64,000 nt of DNA from Branchiostoma belcheri (GCF_001625305.1 NW_017802379.1:8043105-8107104); one strand, 5' to 3'. Numbered from the stretch's first letter, positions 10,659 through 22,508 are shown. Notes: generated from the sequence alone by a model not told the origin. Program-made: numbers and translations.

Positions 10659-12562
10659 ATTAGCTTTAGTTAGTTAGTCATGTTTAATGAAAGCGTTCCT
10701 CCCGGCACCAGTCAATGAATGGTGGTTTTCTGCGAGATTCGAATGGAAGCTTTACCTAAACGTAGGGTTAAACAAACCAAAGAAACTGCCATGAAGCCTT
10801 CGCTACACTTCTATAGCAAATGAATAATAACTGGCAAACTGGCAAACCTATTTTACAGTGATATTGGCTGTTAAACTCCTACCACATGTTGAAGCTTTAG
10901 CTACATTATACTAGCAAATATATCATAGAAAAATAACAGGCAGGCTGGCAATACTGCTTTACAGTGATAGCGGCTGGTAAACCCCTACCAGCGGTAGAAG
11001 CATATATTTTGAAACGTCTATACTGTACTAGTAGTAGATCATGATGCGCTTCCAGCAACGATAAACACATACCTTCGTCGACCAACTGACTCACTCACTA
11101 GGTCATTGGCCGGTCGTCTCCTTCTAGTTGTACATACACCGTGTTCCTGGAAGAAGTCCATTCAACTAAGTGCATATGGTGCGGATAAAAGTGGCAAGCT
11201 TGCCAAAGTGCCACTCTCGCCTCATAGCTATGAACACACTGTTCCTGAGATAACCGAGGCAACCTATATTCTCTCGCAGGGACTTCCCCTGTGGTACATT
11301 GTAGCATGTCGAAAGAATTGCCCGAGGCTCTGACCACGTTGGTCTAATTTGCATCCAAAATCGATTCCTTGTAAAGGTCTGCCTCCTTTTTTTAGCCAGT
11401 AAAGCATGAGCAGTTACAGGTAAAGTGGAAAAGGTTGCGTCCGCTGAGAATCTGTCTGTCCGACCTTGCCATTCTTTATCACCAACATTCCAAAAACAAC
11501 ATTCTTCACGTTTACCATTTTGATACCTCGACGCTGTGTTTACCACTTGGGGTAAATAAAGTCAGCCACATGGGAAATAGATATCGGCAATTTCAACGTG
11601 CATACCTGTGAAACCCAATTAATAACTGACAAATCAGCAGCACCCCCTATGGCCTTCAACCGTACAACCAGGTTTCCGCAACAATACCTTTCTTCCCAGG
11701 CTGTCGCCCCTGCAGGATAGCTGCCACACGTTCAATTCTTCAATGTCTAATTTCAGATCCCAAAAGAGTTGTCATCATCACTTTATTGCACCGAATAGGA
11801 ACGGTACAGGGATTCCTAGTTAATGATCCCTTCGTAAATGTTGAAAATTGCGAAAGGCTGTACACACGAGATAATGTGTGAAACGAGCGGAAAATTGGTC
11901 TCTTTAGCCCAAAGAAGTATCATAAATAACCACAGCACCAAGTCAGAGCTACTTTCCTGGGCTTTCCTACCTCAAGGAATGATAAATGAGACACGTTAAA
12001 GCTACTTAACGTTAAATGCTTTCTCTTAGTGCAAATTCTACAGCAATATATGGCAAAATAATCTGTGAAAATTTCCCAAGCAGGTTTTACTAGTCTCATT
12101 TGTCTTGTAGGCAAAAAAAGCTGATACGAATCAAGAATATATTTTACTCGGCGATAGCTGTAGTATTTTGGACACCAGCTACATGTATAATTTACAAGAG
12201 TGAAATACGCCTTGCCCCAAGGAGCTTATTCTACACTTGGACAAAAAGCCTAGCTCGTAGAGATCGACTATCATTAGACGATAAGCTCCAGCTATGCTAC
12301 CCTTTCTATGGAAGATGTATGGAGAAATTAGTGCTAAGAAGATAGGAAAGTCCCATGAGGAATGGATCTCAGTTGGGAGCCCATCATTATTAAACATTAT
12401 ACGACAGCTGTAAATAATCGTGGTTTCTTACCGTTGTTGACGTATGTCCTACTTGTACATGGCAACCATGAAATATATGGTAACAGTATCATAAGACGCC
12501 TGACTATATCGGTATTATACGATTTAGTGTGGCAATGACAGGAAGATGGCAATGGTCATAAT
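10659..12562. other. Unassigned DNA
   Basis: Open frames on both strands overlap between 11098 and 11546; none is recognisable and at most one could be real. Near 11774-11795 the minus strand carries TGCAATAAAGTG, like the 3' ends of LINEs. Nothing else is seen. Confidence 0.35.
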
Positions 12563-12790
12563 TTGTTAATGATGATAGTGACTGTGAAGGTTTATGACAA
12601 CATGCATGCTGATAATGTGTTGATGATGGTGACTGTGAAAGTTTATGGCAAACTACATAATTTGTTAATGATCATAGTGACTGTGAAGGTTTATGGCAAC
12701 ATGCATGCTGATAATGTGTTGATGATGGTGACTGTGAGGCTTTATGACAAACTACATCATGCTGATAATGTTAATGATGATTGTGACTGA
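12563..12790 (+). repeat. Minisatellite, units of ~50 bp
   Basis: Four degenerate units built on GTGACTGTGAAGGTTTATG and CATGCTGATAATGT. The 75-codon open frame covering it is a by-product of the repeat. Confidence 0.8.
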
Positions 12791-13093
12791 AGATTCATGA
12801 CAAGCACCATGCACCAAGCACTCATGTAGTTTTGGAAGAATGGTAGAACTTATACTTAGTACTGCGAATAAGACCATAAGGTTTATGGCGACTTTAAAAA
12901 CTATGCTAAACTAGAGTTCCACGACCTCATACCTTAATGACTGACAAATTATAGATTATTCCCCCTGATTATGCAAATTTATCATGCAGATCCTCATGCT
13001 GATTCTCATGCAGATTCTCATTGATTATGCTGATTGTGCAGATCCTCATTTGCATGAATCCTATCAGTTTTTCTACCGAAAGACAGTCCCCTG

Positions 13094-13094
<1 letters not shown>

Positions 13095-13138
<44 letters not shown>
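13095..13138 (+). repeat. (CA)n microsatellite
   Basis: Twenty-two uninterrupted CA dinucleotides. Confidence 0.98.
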
Positions 13139-13140
<2 letters not shown>

Positions 13141-13795
13141 TGCCACTGAAAACATAACCTTTTGGCGAAAGCTTGTAACCTTTTACTTCATAAGTGAATG
13201 ATAGATACATGTACCTCTTCGGGATAGACAAATGTAAAAGGGGTTTTCAGGCACATTTTACAAGAGTGATATGAGCGATAGCTTCTATCAAACCTCATAT
13301 ATCAAAGCTTGCCCTAACAAGGATAGAACATCCCAGTATTGATTCAAGTACGCCACCGAAGAGTGAGTGGCCCATGGCGTTAGGATACAGACAAACAACT
13401 CCTTCTCAATACTACAGCTAACCATATCCACGTACTTTTGTGGACATCTTTCACACAGATAACATTAAGGAATGTAGCTCTCGGAACATCCATTGCATTT
13501 AAGGCAACAGAAGATCCTGTAAGAGATATGGTTATGATATATTCTAAAATCATCCACATCATGGTTGGAAGTATCCACTTTGAAACGTATAAGACGTATA
13601 ATTATGTAACATACAATGTAGCAAAGATATGGCATTTCTTGGCTTGATGGCGTAAATATAAATACACGTCTACGTTACGGAATTTTCTGAATCACATACT
13701 TTCTGTTTGAATGAATGCAAGTAAGAAAAATCGGTAAGCATTTGGGGGTTTAGTAACTGTCAAGTTCAGAGACCTCCGGGAAGTGAATGAATAAA
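13139..13795. other. Unassigned non-coding DNA
   Basis: Opposite-strand open frames at 13380-13647 overlap and are not recognisable. No other feature. Confidence 0.4.
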
Positions 13796-14165
13796 GCTTT
13801 TGCTTCACGGTTCGTAGCGTTATAGGTACAATACATTAGGGAATTTGCTGGCTGAATGGCATACTTTCAATGTGGATGAATACAACTTCACAAGGTGGGG
13901 CTTGCTGAGAAAATGTAAAGTAACATAGGCCATAGCTGATATGATGCATTGAACCTATCACAAGACATCTTCAGCAACAAGATCACATCTAACAAACTTT
14001 TGCTTCACAATTCGTAACGTATTGCACGTTTAACGTAACGTTAAAGATACACTACATTACGGAATATGTTGGCTGAATGGTGAATACAACTTTTACTTTA
14101 CAACGGGCAACATACCTGATGCACTGAACCTATCACAAGAAATCTTTAGCAATATGTTCAAATCT
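13796..14165 (+). repeat. Two tandem copies of a ~200-bp unit
   Basis: CTTTTGCTTCAC recurs at 13797 and 13997, followed by the same order of blocks (TTCGTA, TACATTA, GGAAT, GGCTGAATGG, TGAACCTATCACAAGA). Diverged; non-coding. Confidence 0.7.
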
Positions 14166-15404
14166 AACAAGAAATCGGAGATTTTAGTCTTTCGGGAAGC
14201 GTCTTGTGGTTCAGTAAACTTCAAGTTAAGAGCTCGAGACCCCCAGGAGTTGGATGTTGTATTGGACCTGTGCAGGGATTGTATGATGTAATTCAGTCAG
14301 GTATTACTCCACTTCTTAAATGCCCCCTTACATCCAACCCAGCGTCTTGTCACCTACACGCGTAGCCCCTGTCATTCAACTGTCAAAATCACATCCCACC
14401 CAACATGCAAAGAAATCTATTAAGACAAATTCAAACGATCAGTCATCCAAAACCATACTCCTAGCACCTTGTTGATAAAGTAATTAGTGTATAAGTGGAT
14501 CTCATTGGTTAAGTGTCAAATTAATCACGCAGCAAAAGCAACTGCTGCTACGGCGTCGACATGAACATCGTGTTGAGTAGGTAATTCATTACGGGGTAGG
14601 GTGTACGGATTTCCATCAGCCAGACAATCATCAGTTAGGCTAGCAAATCAAGTCTTAAAATAAATGGGGCCCAAAGGAGAAAAGACGCAGCTGATGAACT
14701 GTACAAATAAACAATCGAGAGAAACCTACAAACAGAGCTGGAATGATGTAGAGAGACAGGCCGTTGACCGAGCTTGCTCCGCTGTCTCATGTGTCGGAAG
14801 ACACACAAGAAGAGCTCCTAAGTCTAGTAAGTAACAAGTAAGTGCACGGATTCCAGATGGATACCCTCTATCCAGATGTTTTATCAGTTGGCAGGTTGGC
14901 TTCAAGGACTCACCCGGCCTCATTCATCAAGTACCATCTGGTATGCACATCAAGGGATTGCCGCATTAGCAGCGCTTCTATCGCTACTCACGACGAAGGA
15001 CAACGATGGAAAAGACGCTTATATAGATTACCGTGAAAGATTAGTACGCAGACGAAGTGACATATACCCTAGAGTGGGCATAGAAATCAATCATGAACGA
15101 CAGATATTCGAGCGGAGTTCACTGTTATTATACACCGAGCCGGCTAGGAGCCAGGACGGCGATGATTTGCGACGTTCCATCGATTACTCATTTTCTTCCA
15201 GAACCGCAGAGTATACTCTCCTTTGTTGCAAAAAGGACTAGTAATTTGTTTCACAAATGCAAAATATTCCCACAGGGCGGACATCGCGTGCATGAAGCTA
15301 CGGGATATTCTCCTGGGCACAGGGGTCTTATATAGGTATGGTACCTTTATGCACATGTTTATCATTAATTAAGATATTTCAAGATTGCAGTGCAACATTA
15401 TGAA
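14166..15404. other. Unassigned DNA with a 121-codon open frame
   Basis: The frame 14876-15241 (+) overlaps other frames on both strands and shows no motif I recognise. No splice or promoter support. The remainder holds nothing recognised. Confidence 0.3.
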
Positions 15405-15445
15405 GGAGAAGAAGAACTTTATTGCACGACAATTGCACATGGTAT
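15405..15445 (-). mobile_element. LINE/SINE 3' end
   Basis: On the minus strand: ATTGTCGTGCAATAAAGTTC followed by a CTT-rich tail. The plus-strand SINE ending near 16.7 kb has the related TTGTCGAGCAATAAAGTTTT. This is typical of truncated retroelement tails sharing a partner LINE. Confidence 0.45.
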
Positions 15446-16023
15446 ATACAATGTATGGCAAACTACAAAGAAAGTAACAGACAATAAAATGAATGTGTTG
15501 AATAAGACCTAATGTCGAATAAAACCTAACATACCTTAATTACTCAAGCAATAATATTATGAGATGAGAACTACATGGAAAAATATTACGACTTTATTTC
15601 CCTTTCCTTTATTATTAGTGCTCAGCACATTGATTTAATATCTATTTTTTCATAGGTTATTATTTTGTCTTATTCAGTTCGCATGTTAATGCATTTATAT
15701 ACAATGCATATGTCGGTAGAATTGCTTGCAATAAAACATTAATTTCTCCGCATTACCTGGTAAAATTTCATTTCAATATTTTCTTCCACCAATTATTTGA
15801 TATTCTGTGTTCTTTCTTCAAAATTACTTAAGTTACGAGGACACTTGATCATGATTTATAAAAAATATGGTTATTGCGCTGTGTCAAAAAAGGCGTAAAC
15901 TTTTGTTGGTAACTTTCAAAATGTTCCATTGGACGAATGTACACGTAACAGCTAAAGAGAATGCAAATATATGTCAACTAGAAATATGAGATTTCATACG
16001 TTTGGGAAGTATTTTAGGTTTAT
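15446..16023. other. Unassigned AT-rich DNA
   Basis: Strongly AT-rich, no open frame or repeat of note. Confidence 0.45.
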
Positions 16024-16178
16024 GGGACCTTCAAGTTCACCCCATTCCCTGTGTCTGACCTTTTGAACTGTCATTCTGCCCTTCAATCACCCCCTACCCA
16101 CGTTCTGTCAACTTAGTCTGCCCTGACCAACAGATACACACACACCTACAACTCAGCCACCCAAAACAATACTTCCGT
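16024..16178 (+). repeat. Dispersed ~160-bp repeat (CA-rich tail family), copy 2
   Basis: Starts GGGACCTTCAAGTTCACCCC, then CATTCTGCC, ACCCACGTTCTGTCAAC, a CA-rich tract, and ends AACAATACTTCCG. Same layout as 23346-23504 (+) and 2783-2943 (-). Confidence 0.72.
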
Positions 16179-16484
16179 ATTTGTAACACGTCAGTTGCAA
16201 CCACAGTTCTCTCTTACAATCTTCTCACTTTATACACGGTTTTATCTTGTTCCATGCTTGGCTTATCAGTGAATAGGCGAAAATGTAAGCGACGTGAAGG
16301 CGTCAGCTACACTAATCAGTATCACGGCATCTTATCTATGGCTTCTCTCAGTCCGTCAAACCTAATTAACTATCACAGGCACTTCGCAGTGAAGGCTCTT
16401 CTTGAACTCTCACTGGCACGATCTGTTATCAAACTTGGACCGTATGCTAATGGCTTAAAGTGCTAGTGTTACTGCTGGGCTATG
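16179..16484. other. Unassigned non-coding DNA
   Basis: One 70-codon frame (16254-16466, +) without recognisable features. Confidence 0.35.
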
Positions 16485-16700
16485 ATTGATCAGAATTAAT
16501 TAGAATTTGAAGGTTCTGGTTTTGAATCTCCGCCAGGCTCCAATATTGTGCCATTGGGAAATGTTCTTTTAACATGTTGTGGCTCATATATTGTTATCGA
16601 TAATTTTAGATTATAGTTATAATTGCAGGGTAGTTTAGTTTTGTATTATTGTTGGTTTACTGCCATACATTGTCGAGCAATAAAGTTTTATTTCCTCACT
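16485..16700 (+). mobile_element. Degenerate SINE with a LINE-like tail
   Basis: A damaged B-box-like site (GTTTTGAATCTCC) is followed by GTGCCATTGGGAAATGTTC, a diverged form of the family-1 SINE body. The element ends in TTGTCGAGCAATAAAGTTTT, which resembles the retroelement tail at 15.4 kb. The A box is not recognisable, so this is an old or truncated copy. Confidence 0.5.
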
Positions 16701-16743
16701 CAACTTCTGGTGAAAATTAGTACCTAGCTTCAGTTAGGGCACT

Positions 16744-16927
16744 GTCACATTTCCAAGCCGGGGCCCGGCCGGGTTGTTTGCGGGAATGAAAAATAAACAA
16801 TTTAATGAAGAGTATACAAAAACAGTGCTCATGGTTAATTTTCTAAAACATTTTTTAATGTTTGTCTTATATGATAATTTTCGTTCCAAACGACTGCCCG
16901 GTCGGGCCCCGGGTTGGGAAAAGTGAC
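16744..16927. mobile_element. GC-terminus MITE (family D), copy 2
   Basis: Left end GTCACATTTCC then AGCCGGGGCCCGGCCGGG; right end carries the inverted counterpart, CCCGGTCGGGCCCCGGGTT then GGGAAAAGTGAC. Arms are roughly 45 bp, with an AT-rich core of ~95 bp. No coding capacity. Confidence 0.85.
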
Positions 16928-18759
16928 AAACCGCGCCTTTAGGTATGTCCTCTCGAGGAAGATAACTAGAAACCCCCGTTTTTTTCGGGAGAGTCACGCA
17001 TTGAGCACGTTTAAGATTCCTCCACATTTATTCAAAAGTGAGGGGTCTTTCCCGGTGTGAGTGGATCAAACCTTACAGTCTGGTCTTACGCAGCTTGCAC
17101 GTACTATACACAAAACTGATGTGTTACGCCTAAACGGGTTATGTGAAACATAACTACATACACACGCACCACCCCCACCTTTCCAGCCTGACGGTGATAG
17201 ATATGTATGTTAGGCGGGAAGAAGTCAGGGCTACTCCGTTTGATGGATGACTGTTTTCTCGGGCGAACACTAGGGACGGTTAGCTATTCTTAGGTGGAAG
17301 ATGACTGATAATGGCCACTGTCTTCAAGCTGTCATGATGTGTTAAGGGCAGAAGAGGAGAGGCCGTGTATGGTCGACATCTTTATTGTATGTAACGTGAT
17401 TAGGCCATCTCTTGTCAATTTAGTCCTTTTTTTCAACATGCGCAAAATTACGTAAATTATTTTATAAGATCATCTGGACATAGATATATGCAGCGTAAGG
17501 CACAATTGCAAGCATTTTGCAGTATTGAATAGTAAAGTACTACGGTATGATATTTGAGTTATGATGATCAGAATATGATTCGGACAACACATTTGGCCTG
17601 TATGAACATTTTATGTCTCCAATTATAAAAGGTTGTAGTTGCAGCACTGAAAAACACAGACACAAATACATGCAGACACTGAATTCACTGTGCATAATGC
17701 TTTTTTTTATTATTACGACTTCAGGCGGCATTTGACCCATTCTAAGTTTTATGTCATGCAAGAAAAAACACACACAGCAAAACTTAATGTATCACTAATG
17801 TGCCATTGCTACCTATGGATAATCAAGGGCGTTCAATCAGGATAGAACGTCCTTGGGATAATGAAAGGTATTGTCAATGGGAATCTGTTTTTAATCACAG
17901 AAAATAACAACGTTACACAATTAGTACCCCATAAGCCATGTAGATGTTACACGATACTGATAGCTAGGTACATGATTAGGTAATTCAATCATCGTTCCTG
18001 TAAGGTAATCTAATCATGGTTCCTGGAAGATAATGAGATTATTTATTGACACAACAAAAAAAGTACAGGGACTTTTGTATGGTCTCCTACAACTAAAGAT
18101 CTAACAAAGCTAAGTACATGTGCGGATAACTTCATCAGAATACAGAACATATGTATGAGGTAACAATAAAGGTTTAACTATTCTCTAACATGTGGTCTCT
18201 AAGATCGAAACATTCTTTAATGTATTTTCCTATTTGAACACTGTATTGGTTATCTCCCCTGAGAATGTAGTTGCATTTATCTATAGGATCTAACGTATTG
18301 AAATCAATTGAACAAGCGGAAAGAAAAGTGAACAGCAATATATTAGCATATCGATGTCAGATATACTGAGGCAGCGTAGTCTTTTGATGCGAAGGAGACA
18401 AAGGGAGCAACAAGTCTGCTCGATATGGCGTTTCACGGCGGAATCATTTTGCTGTCTAGAGTTCTTTGTAACACAGTAATCCCTTGTCATCTAAAACAAA
18501 GCTATAGTGGCATGTGTTAATGCCTCATTCGCTTGAAACGTTCCACCCCTTCAATAGCCTTCTTTGTCACTGTCGCCACGGCTACATTTACCGTCTATCT
18601 TTACTCTCTTTGAAGTAGAGGCTTCTTTGAATATTTATTTGTCCTCTGCGTACTAACGTCAATTACGGAAAGCAGATTTAAGGCAAAATGCTTCTTATCC
18701 TTGCTATGAAGGCGATTTTATTTTTTTCGAAACAATTGACTATTACTGTGCTCATTTCA
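16928..18759. other. Unassigned non-coding DNA
   Basis: AT-rich; short frames at 17540-17773 (-) and 18290-18490 (-) have no recognisable content. Confidence 0.4.
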
Positions 18760-19096
18760 ACGTCATCCCCCCCCCAAAAAAAAAGACCTGCCGAAAAAAA
18801 ACTTATTCAAATTCCTACATTTTCAAATTTTGACTCAATCATTATACAAATGGTTCTGATCACAGCCACCATCACATGTCACTGCATCAAAGTCAGAAAC
18901 AAAACATTAAATCAGAGCCTTTTCTTGTCTCCTCTCTTCATAGTTATTTGTCATCCACCTTCCGGCATGGAAACAGACATGTTGACCACTGTCACTGAGA
19001 AGACAAAAAAAATTCTTGTTTTTTTTCTCTCCCAAATCAGGCAAAAATCAATGCGTACGCTGATATCATCCATCAAAATTACTTGCTGTGGCCTTA
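18760..19096. mobile_element. MITE family B, copy 1 (left end diverged)
   Basis: The right end, with AAATCAATGCG, TCATCCAT, AAAATTACTTGC and TGTGGCC, matches the 44.5-kb element. The interior (TTCAAATTTTGAC, CACTGCATCAAAGT, CATGTTGACCACTGTCA) matches the copy at 28.8-29.35 kb. The left terminus is not clear. The 147-codon frame over it is not a gene. Confidence 0.65.
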
Positions 19097-20252
19097 CTGC
19101 GATCGCGACCGGTGCGCGACTCCAGATCTAAAAGTCGTTAAATAAGGGACCAATCAAACACGACAACCGCTTCCCCTCAGGGCGATACTGTATCCGTGTG
19201 ATTGGCTAATGTAATCAGTCTAATTAGCTCGCTGTAAAACTACAGAATGTCGCGTGCGATATCAGCACGAAACGCTATCCAGAGTTCTACAGGTCACAGC
19301 AGATGTCTGGGGCCTATAGTCAGATATCAGTGATGAAAGCGCAAGAAGGCTTAATTTCAAGAGAAGAAAAAACCTAATCGCCTTAAAAGCTTATCCTGAG
19401 TTATCAATCAGGTTAACTCTACTGGTAATACTGAGAATTAAGTTACACCTCCGCGTTGATTTACAGCACAACAGGGACAGAGTATAGCCGTGTTTTTTGA
19501 CTACATGCCAATTTTGTAAACCTCCTCTGACGGCACGCAAAGCTCGTATGTACGTACTTAACTTACACGCGTAGGTTCATGACACACATTTCTTCTCAAC
19601 CTGAAAGAACATGGAGCTAGACAGACAGGTTTTAGACATCTAGACAAGCTTGCAAAGCGTAGCCAAAAGGCACTGAAAGGTTCCGAGTAAATGCATGGAA
19701 ATCGCATAAACTTACAAAAGAAGACAGCAAGGGCAAAACCCAACATGTTGAATCTCTTCAATTATTCTCGTTGTGAGGATACGCACCCTGAAGATCTAGA
19801 AATTGGACAATATGTTTTCAGCAAATACTGTAAATTGTATTGTCTTGTCTAGTCTATCTGATACTGAGAATGAAGTTACACCTCCGTGCGTATTTACAAA
19901 ACAACAGGGACAGGGTATCGCCACCTCGTATGGTCCGTTGTTTTGACTACATGCCAATTTTGTGAATCTCCTACAGCACGCAAACCTCGTATGTACGTAC
20001 TTAACTTACACGCGTAGGTTCATAACACATATTTCTTGTCAATGTGACAAAACATGGAGCTAGACACACAGGTTTTAGACATCTAGACAAGCTTGCAAAT
20101 CGTAGCCAAAAGGCACTGAAAGGTTCTGGATAAATGCATGGAAATCTGTTGAAAGAAGACAGCACAGGCAAAATCCAACATGTTGCAACTCTTCAATAAT
20201 TCTCCTTGTGGGGATACGCACCCTGAAGATCTAGATATTGGACGATATTTTT

Positions 20253-20959
20253 ATTTTATTTTATTTTTATTTTATTCACATGGATTTTTGAGCATTGGAT
20301 AGGAAGCACTTGTTGTGCTTATGTAAATCCGCTGCTCATAAAACATAATACAAATGTAAACATAAAGATGACATAAAGTATAGCATTAACATAAAATGAA
20401 AGTGGCTGGCGCACCAATACCTAGCATAACATTATTGTGATTGGTCAAATCTTCCAGAGTGGTGGATATAGTTAAACACGATATCAAAGAGACGGCAGTT
20501 GGTAGGGTAAGGGAGGCTGGGGCTACCTGTAAGAAGTAAAGTACATAATGTGGCGTCATTTACGTTGAGTGGGTCGGAAGGAAGTATGTTTTCAAGATGA
20601 AGGCAAGATATGGATAACAACATTTTGGTCCTTTCAGTATTATAACATTTGCAGTGTAATAAATAGTGTTCTGGTGTCTCATTTGGATGCCCACATTTGC
20701 ACTCGGGACTACTGATACAGTGATGCTGGAATAGGTGGTAGTTCAGCTGGCTGAAACCAAGCCTGAGTCTGGTAAGGTGAGTCACATGGTGTCCGTGGCC
20801 GTGAGAGTAGTGAGGATGTCTGGGCATGCTATCAAAACAAGACTCTAATTCATTTTTGAATGCACGAATGGATGGGGATTCTTTGGCGGTCTGGGGTAAC
20901 TTGTTCCAAGAGAAAACAGCAGAAGGCAAGAAAGATTTTTTGTACTTTTCCATATTTTT
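20253..20959 (-). mobile_element. 5'-truncated non-LTR retrotransposon with target duplication
   Basis: A 707-bp insertion flanked by the direct repeat CGATATTTTT (20243-20252 and 20960-20969). The flanks rejoin into a sequence matching the neighbouring tandem unit, which proves an insertion. On the minus strand it holds the C-terminal part of an ORF2, a ~180-bp 3' UTR and a 3' tail of TAAAA/TAAAAA units. This is typical of CR1/L2/Crack-like LINEs that end in short repeats rather than poly(A). The 5' part is missing. Confidence 0.92.
20432..20957 (-). pseudogene. LINE ORF2 C-terminal fragment
   Basis: The frame, about 173 codons within the insertion, encodes the end of a non-LTR retrotransposon ORF2 protein. 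Visible landmarks are FLPSAVFSWNKLP followed by SIRAFKNEL, then RLRLGFSQLNYHLF and a C-x-C-G ... TPEHYLLHC cysteine-histidine cluster. These are the standard region after the reverse transcriptase domain in CR1/Jockey-like elements. The endonuclease and RT catalytic domains are absent. The open frame continues upstream to 21169, but that part is translated from host repeat DNA, so the full 245-codon frame is a chimera. Presumably inactive. Confidence 0.88.
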
Positions 20960-21841
20960 CGATATTTTTCCAGCAAATACTGTAAATTGTATTGTCTTGT
21001 CTAGTCTATATGATACTGAGGATGAAGTTACAGCGGAACAGGGACCGAGTATCGCCACCTTGTACAGTCCACTGTTTTGACTACATGCCAATTTTGTAAA
21101 TCTTCTCCGACCTACAGCACGCAAAGCTCGTATGTACGTACATACCTTACACGCGTAGGTCCATAACACTCACATATATTTTCTTCACATGTCACACAGT
21201 ACATGCATATGGAACTAGACAGACAGGATTTTAGACATCTAGACAAGCTTGCAAATCGTAGCCAAAAGGCACTAAAAGGTTCGGGATAAATGTATGGAAA
21301 TCCCATAACTGTTGAATAAAGAAACCGACATATCTCTCTTTAATTATTCTCCTTACGGGGATACGTACCATGAAGATATTGGACCATTTTTAGAGAATTC
21401 TGTACTTTTTTTTAAAATCTACAATTCAACTTGGACAATACAAGACATGGTGGTGAGGTACTCTAGCTATAGCTAATTTCAAACTCACCACCAAACATAC
21501 AATTAGTATAAAATAACAAAATACATGGCAAAAGACAACAGAGAACAGCAAACGGGTGGAAATGAATCAATAAATGGTAAGGAAGAACATGTTTTGTAGG
21601 CTATACTGTACATGGTACCGGTCTTTTCTAGTCTATCTAATACTATTAAGTTACCCTATGCTGATTTACAGCACAACAGGGACAAAGTATCGCCATCTTA
21701 TACACAGCGCTGTTTTGACTGAATGCCAAGTTTGTAAACCTTTTCTCTAACACGCAGATGTGCGTACTCAACATTACACTCGTGGATTTATAAAGTATGT
21801 CTTATAGTGTCTTAGTAAATGTGACATCGCACGGAGCTTGA

Positions 21842-22141
21842 CAGACGATTTATGCAGACATTCATAGACAAGCTCGCAAATTCTTGACAAAATTAAAAGG
21901 CAAAACGTCCCTGCTATACGGGAATCTCATAAACATGTTACTAATAGACAACACAGGCAAACTAAAACCAACATATCTTAATTATGCTGCTTATTGGAAT
22001 ATTCTCCCTGAAGATAGTAGACAATATGTCATAGAATTGGGAACGTATGGTCTAGCTATAGCATATCTATCCGTCACCATATTAGATATAACAGCAACAG
22101 GTATCATAGGCATTCAAAATTATATTAATGGAAGTAAATAA
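21842..22141 (+). CDS. Orphan open frame in tandem unit 4 (possible exon)
   Basis: Reading in frame after a TGA at 21839-21841, about 99 codons run open to a TAA at 22139-22141. There is no ATG near the front, so it would need an upstream exon or a non-ATG start. Acceptor-like TTTTCTCTAACACGCAG lies upstream, near 21750. The C-terminal third contains a hydrophobic stretch (YGLAIAYLSVTILDI) that could be a membrane segment. AATAAA overlaps the stop and an A-run follows at about 22157-22166. The corresponding frame in units 1-3 has stops. I recognise no family; it may be a decayed exon or chance. Confidence 0.25.
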   Translation, partial: QTIYADIHRQARKFLTKLKGKTSLLYGNLINMLLIDNTGKLKPTYLNYAAYWNILPEDSRQYVIELGTYGLAIAYLSVTILDITATGIIGIQNYINGSK

Positions 22142-22220
22142 AAAAGACCAATATAAAAAAAAAATCTGACTCTTACTTCTTCCCTTAGCTAGTGACCTCA
22201 ATAAAAATCAGCCAGGAGGT

Positions 22221-22415
22221 TAGCCTCCGTAGCAGGCTTGTAGAACTGGGGGTTTGGTGGTCTTCGGCTGTTTTCTGATTAGCCCAGTTCTAAAAACGGG
22301 GGTAATTCAACCAGGCTGGCTATGTTGTCTATATGCAATCAGAAAATAGCACATAAAAGCTCCCAAAGATCCTGAAGACCCCAAACCCCCCAGTTTTGGC
22401 ATGCCGTGGAGGCTA
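22221..22415. mobile_element. MITE with exact 9-bp target duplication (family E), copy 1
   Basis: Starts TAGCCTCCGTAGCAGGC and ends GCATGCCGTGGAGGCTA. Imperfect terminal repeats extend about 45 bp and include GGGGGTTTGGTGGTCTTC and its inverted counterpart GAAGACCCCAAACCCCC. It is flanked on both sides by CCAGGAGGT (22212-22220 and 22416-22424). A 9-bp duplication with long terminal repeats fits a Mutator-like (MULE) non-autonomous element. A sister copy is at 63140-63330. Confidence 0.92.
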
Positions 22416-22508
22416 CCAGGAGGTCTATTTGAGCGTACATCAAGGTTCCAACAAACAAGCAAAACCAACAAACCTGTGCAATAGAGCATAAGGAAATCGC
22501 ACACGTAC

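Larger units (their letters stand above)
19430..22141 (+). repeat. Four diverged tandem copies of a ~400-bp unit
   Basis: Units begin near 19430, 19860, 21008 and 21640. They share AAGTTAC near the start, CAACAGGGAC or a variant, TACATGCCAATTTTGTAAA-like blocks, ACACGCGTAGGTTCAT (units 1-2), GACATCTAGACAAGCTTGCAAA, GCCAAAAGGCACT and GGATACGCACCCTGAAGAT. Unit 2 is interrupted by a LINE (20253-20959). Unit 4 is the most diverged and is the only one with a long open frame. Units 1-3 have stops in the corresponding frame. Confidence 0.85.

Noticed and set aside
18688-19131. 147-codon plus frame
   Set aside because: It covers a MITE that also occurs elsewhere without the frame; composition is low-complexity and no domain is visible.
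20960-21169. N-terminal 70 codons of the 245-codon minus frame
   Set aside because: They lie outside the LINE insertion, in host tandem-repeat DNA, and are fused by chance to the LINE frame.
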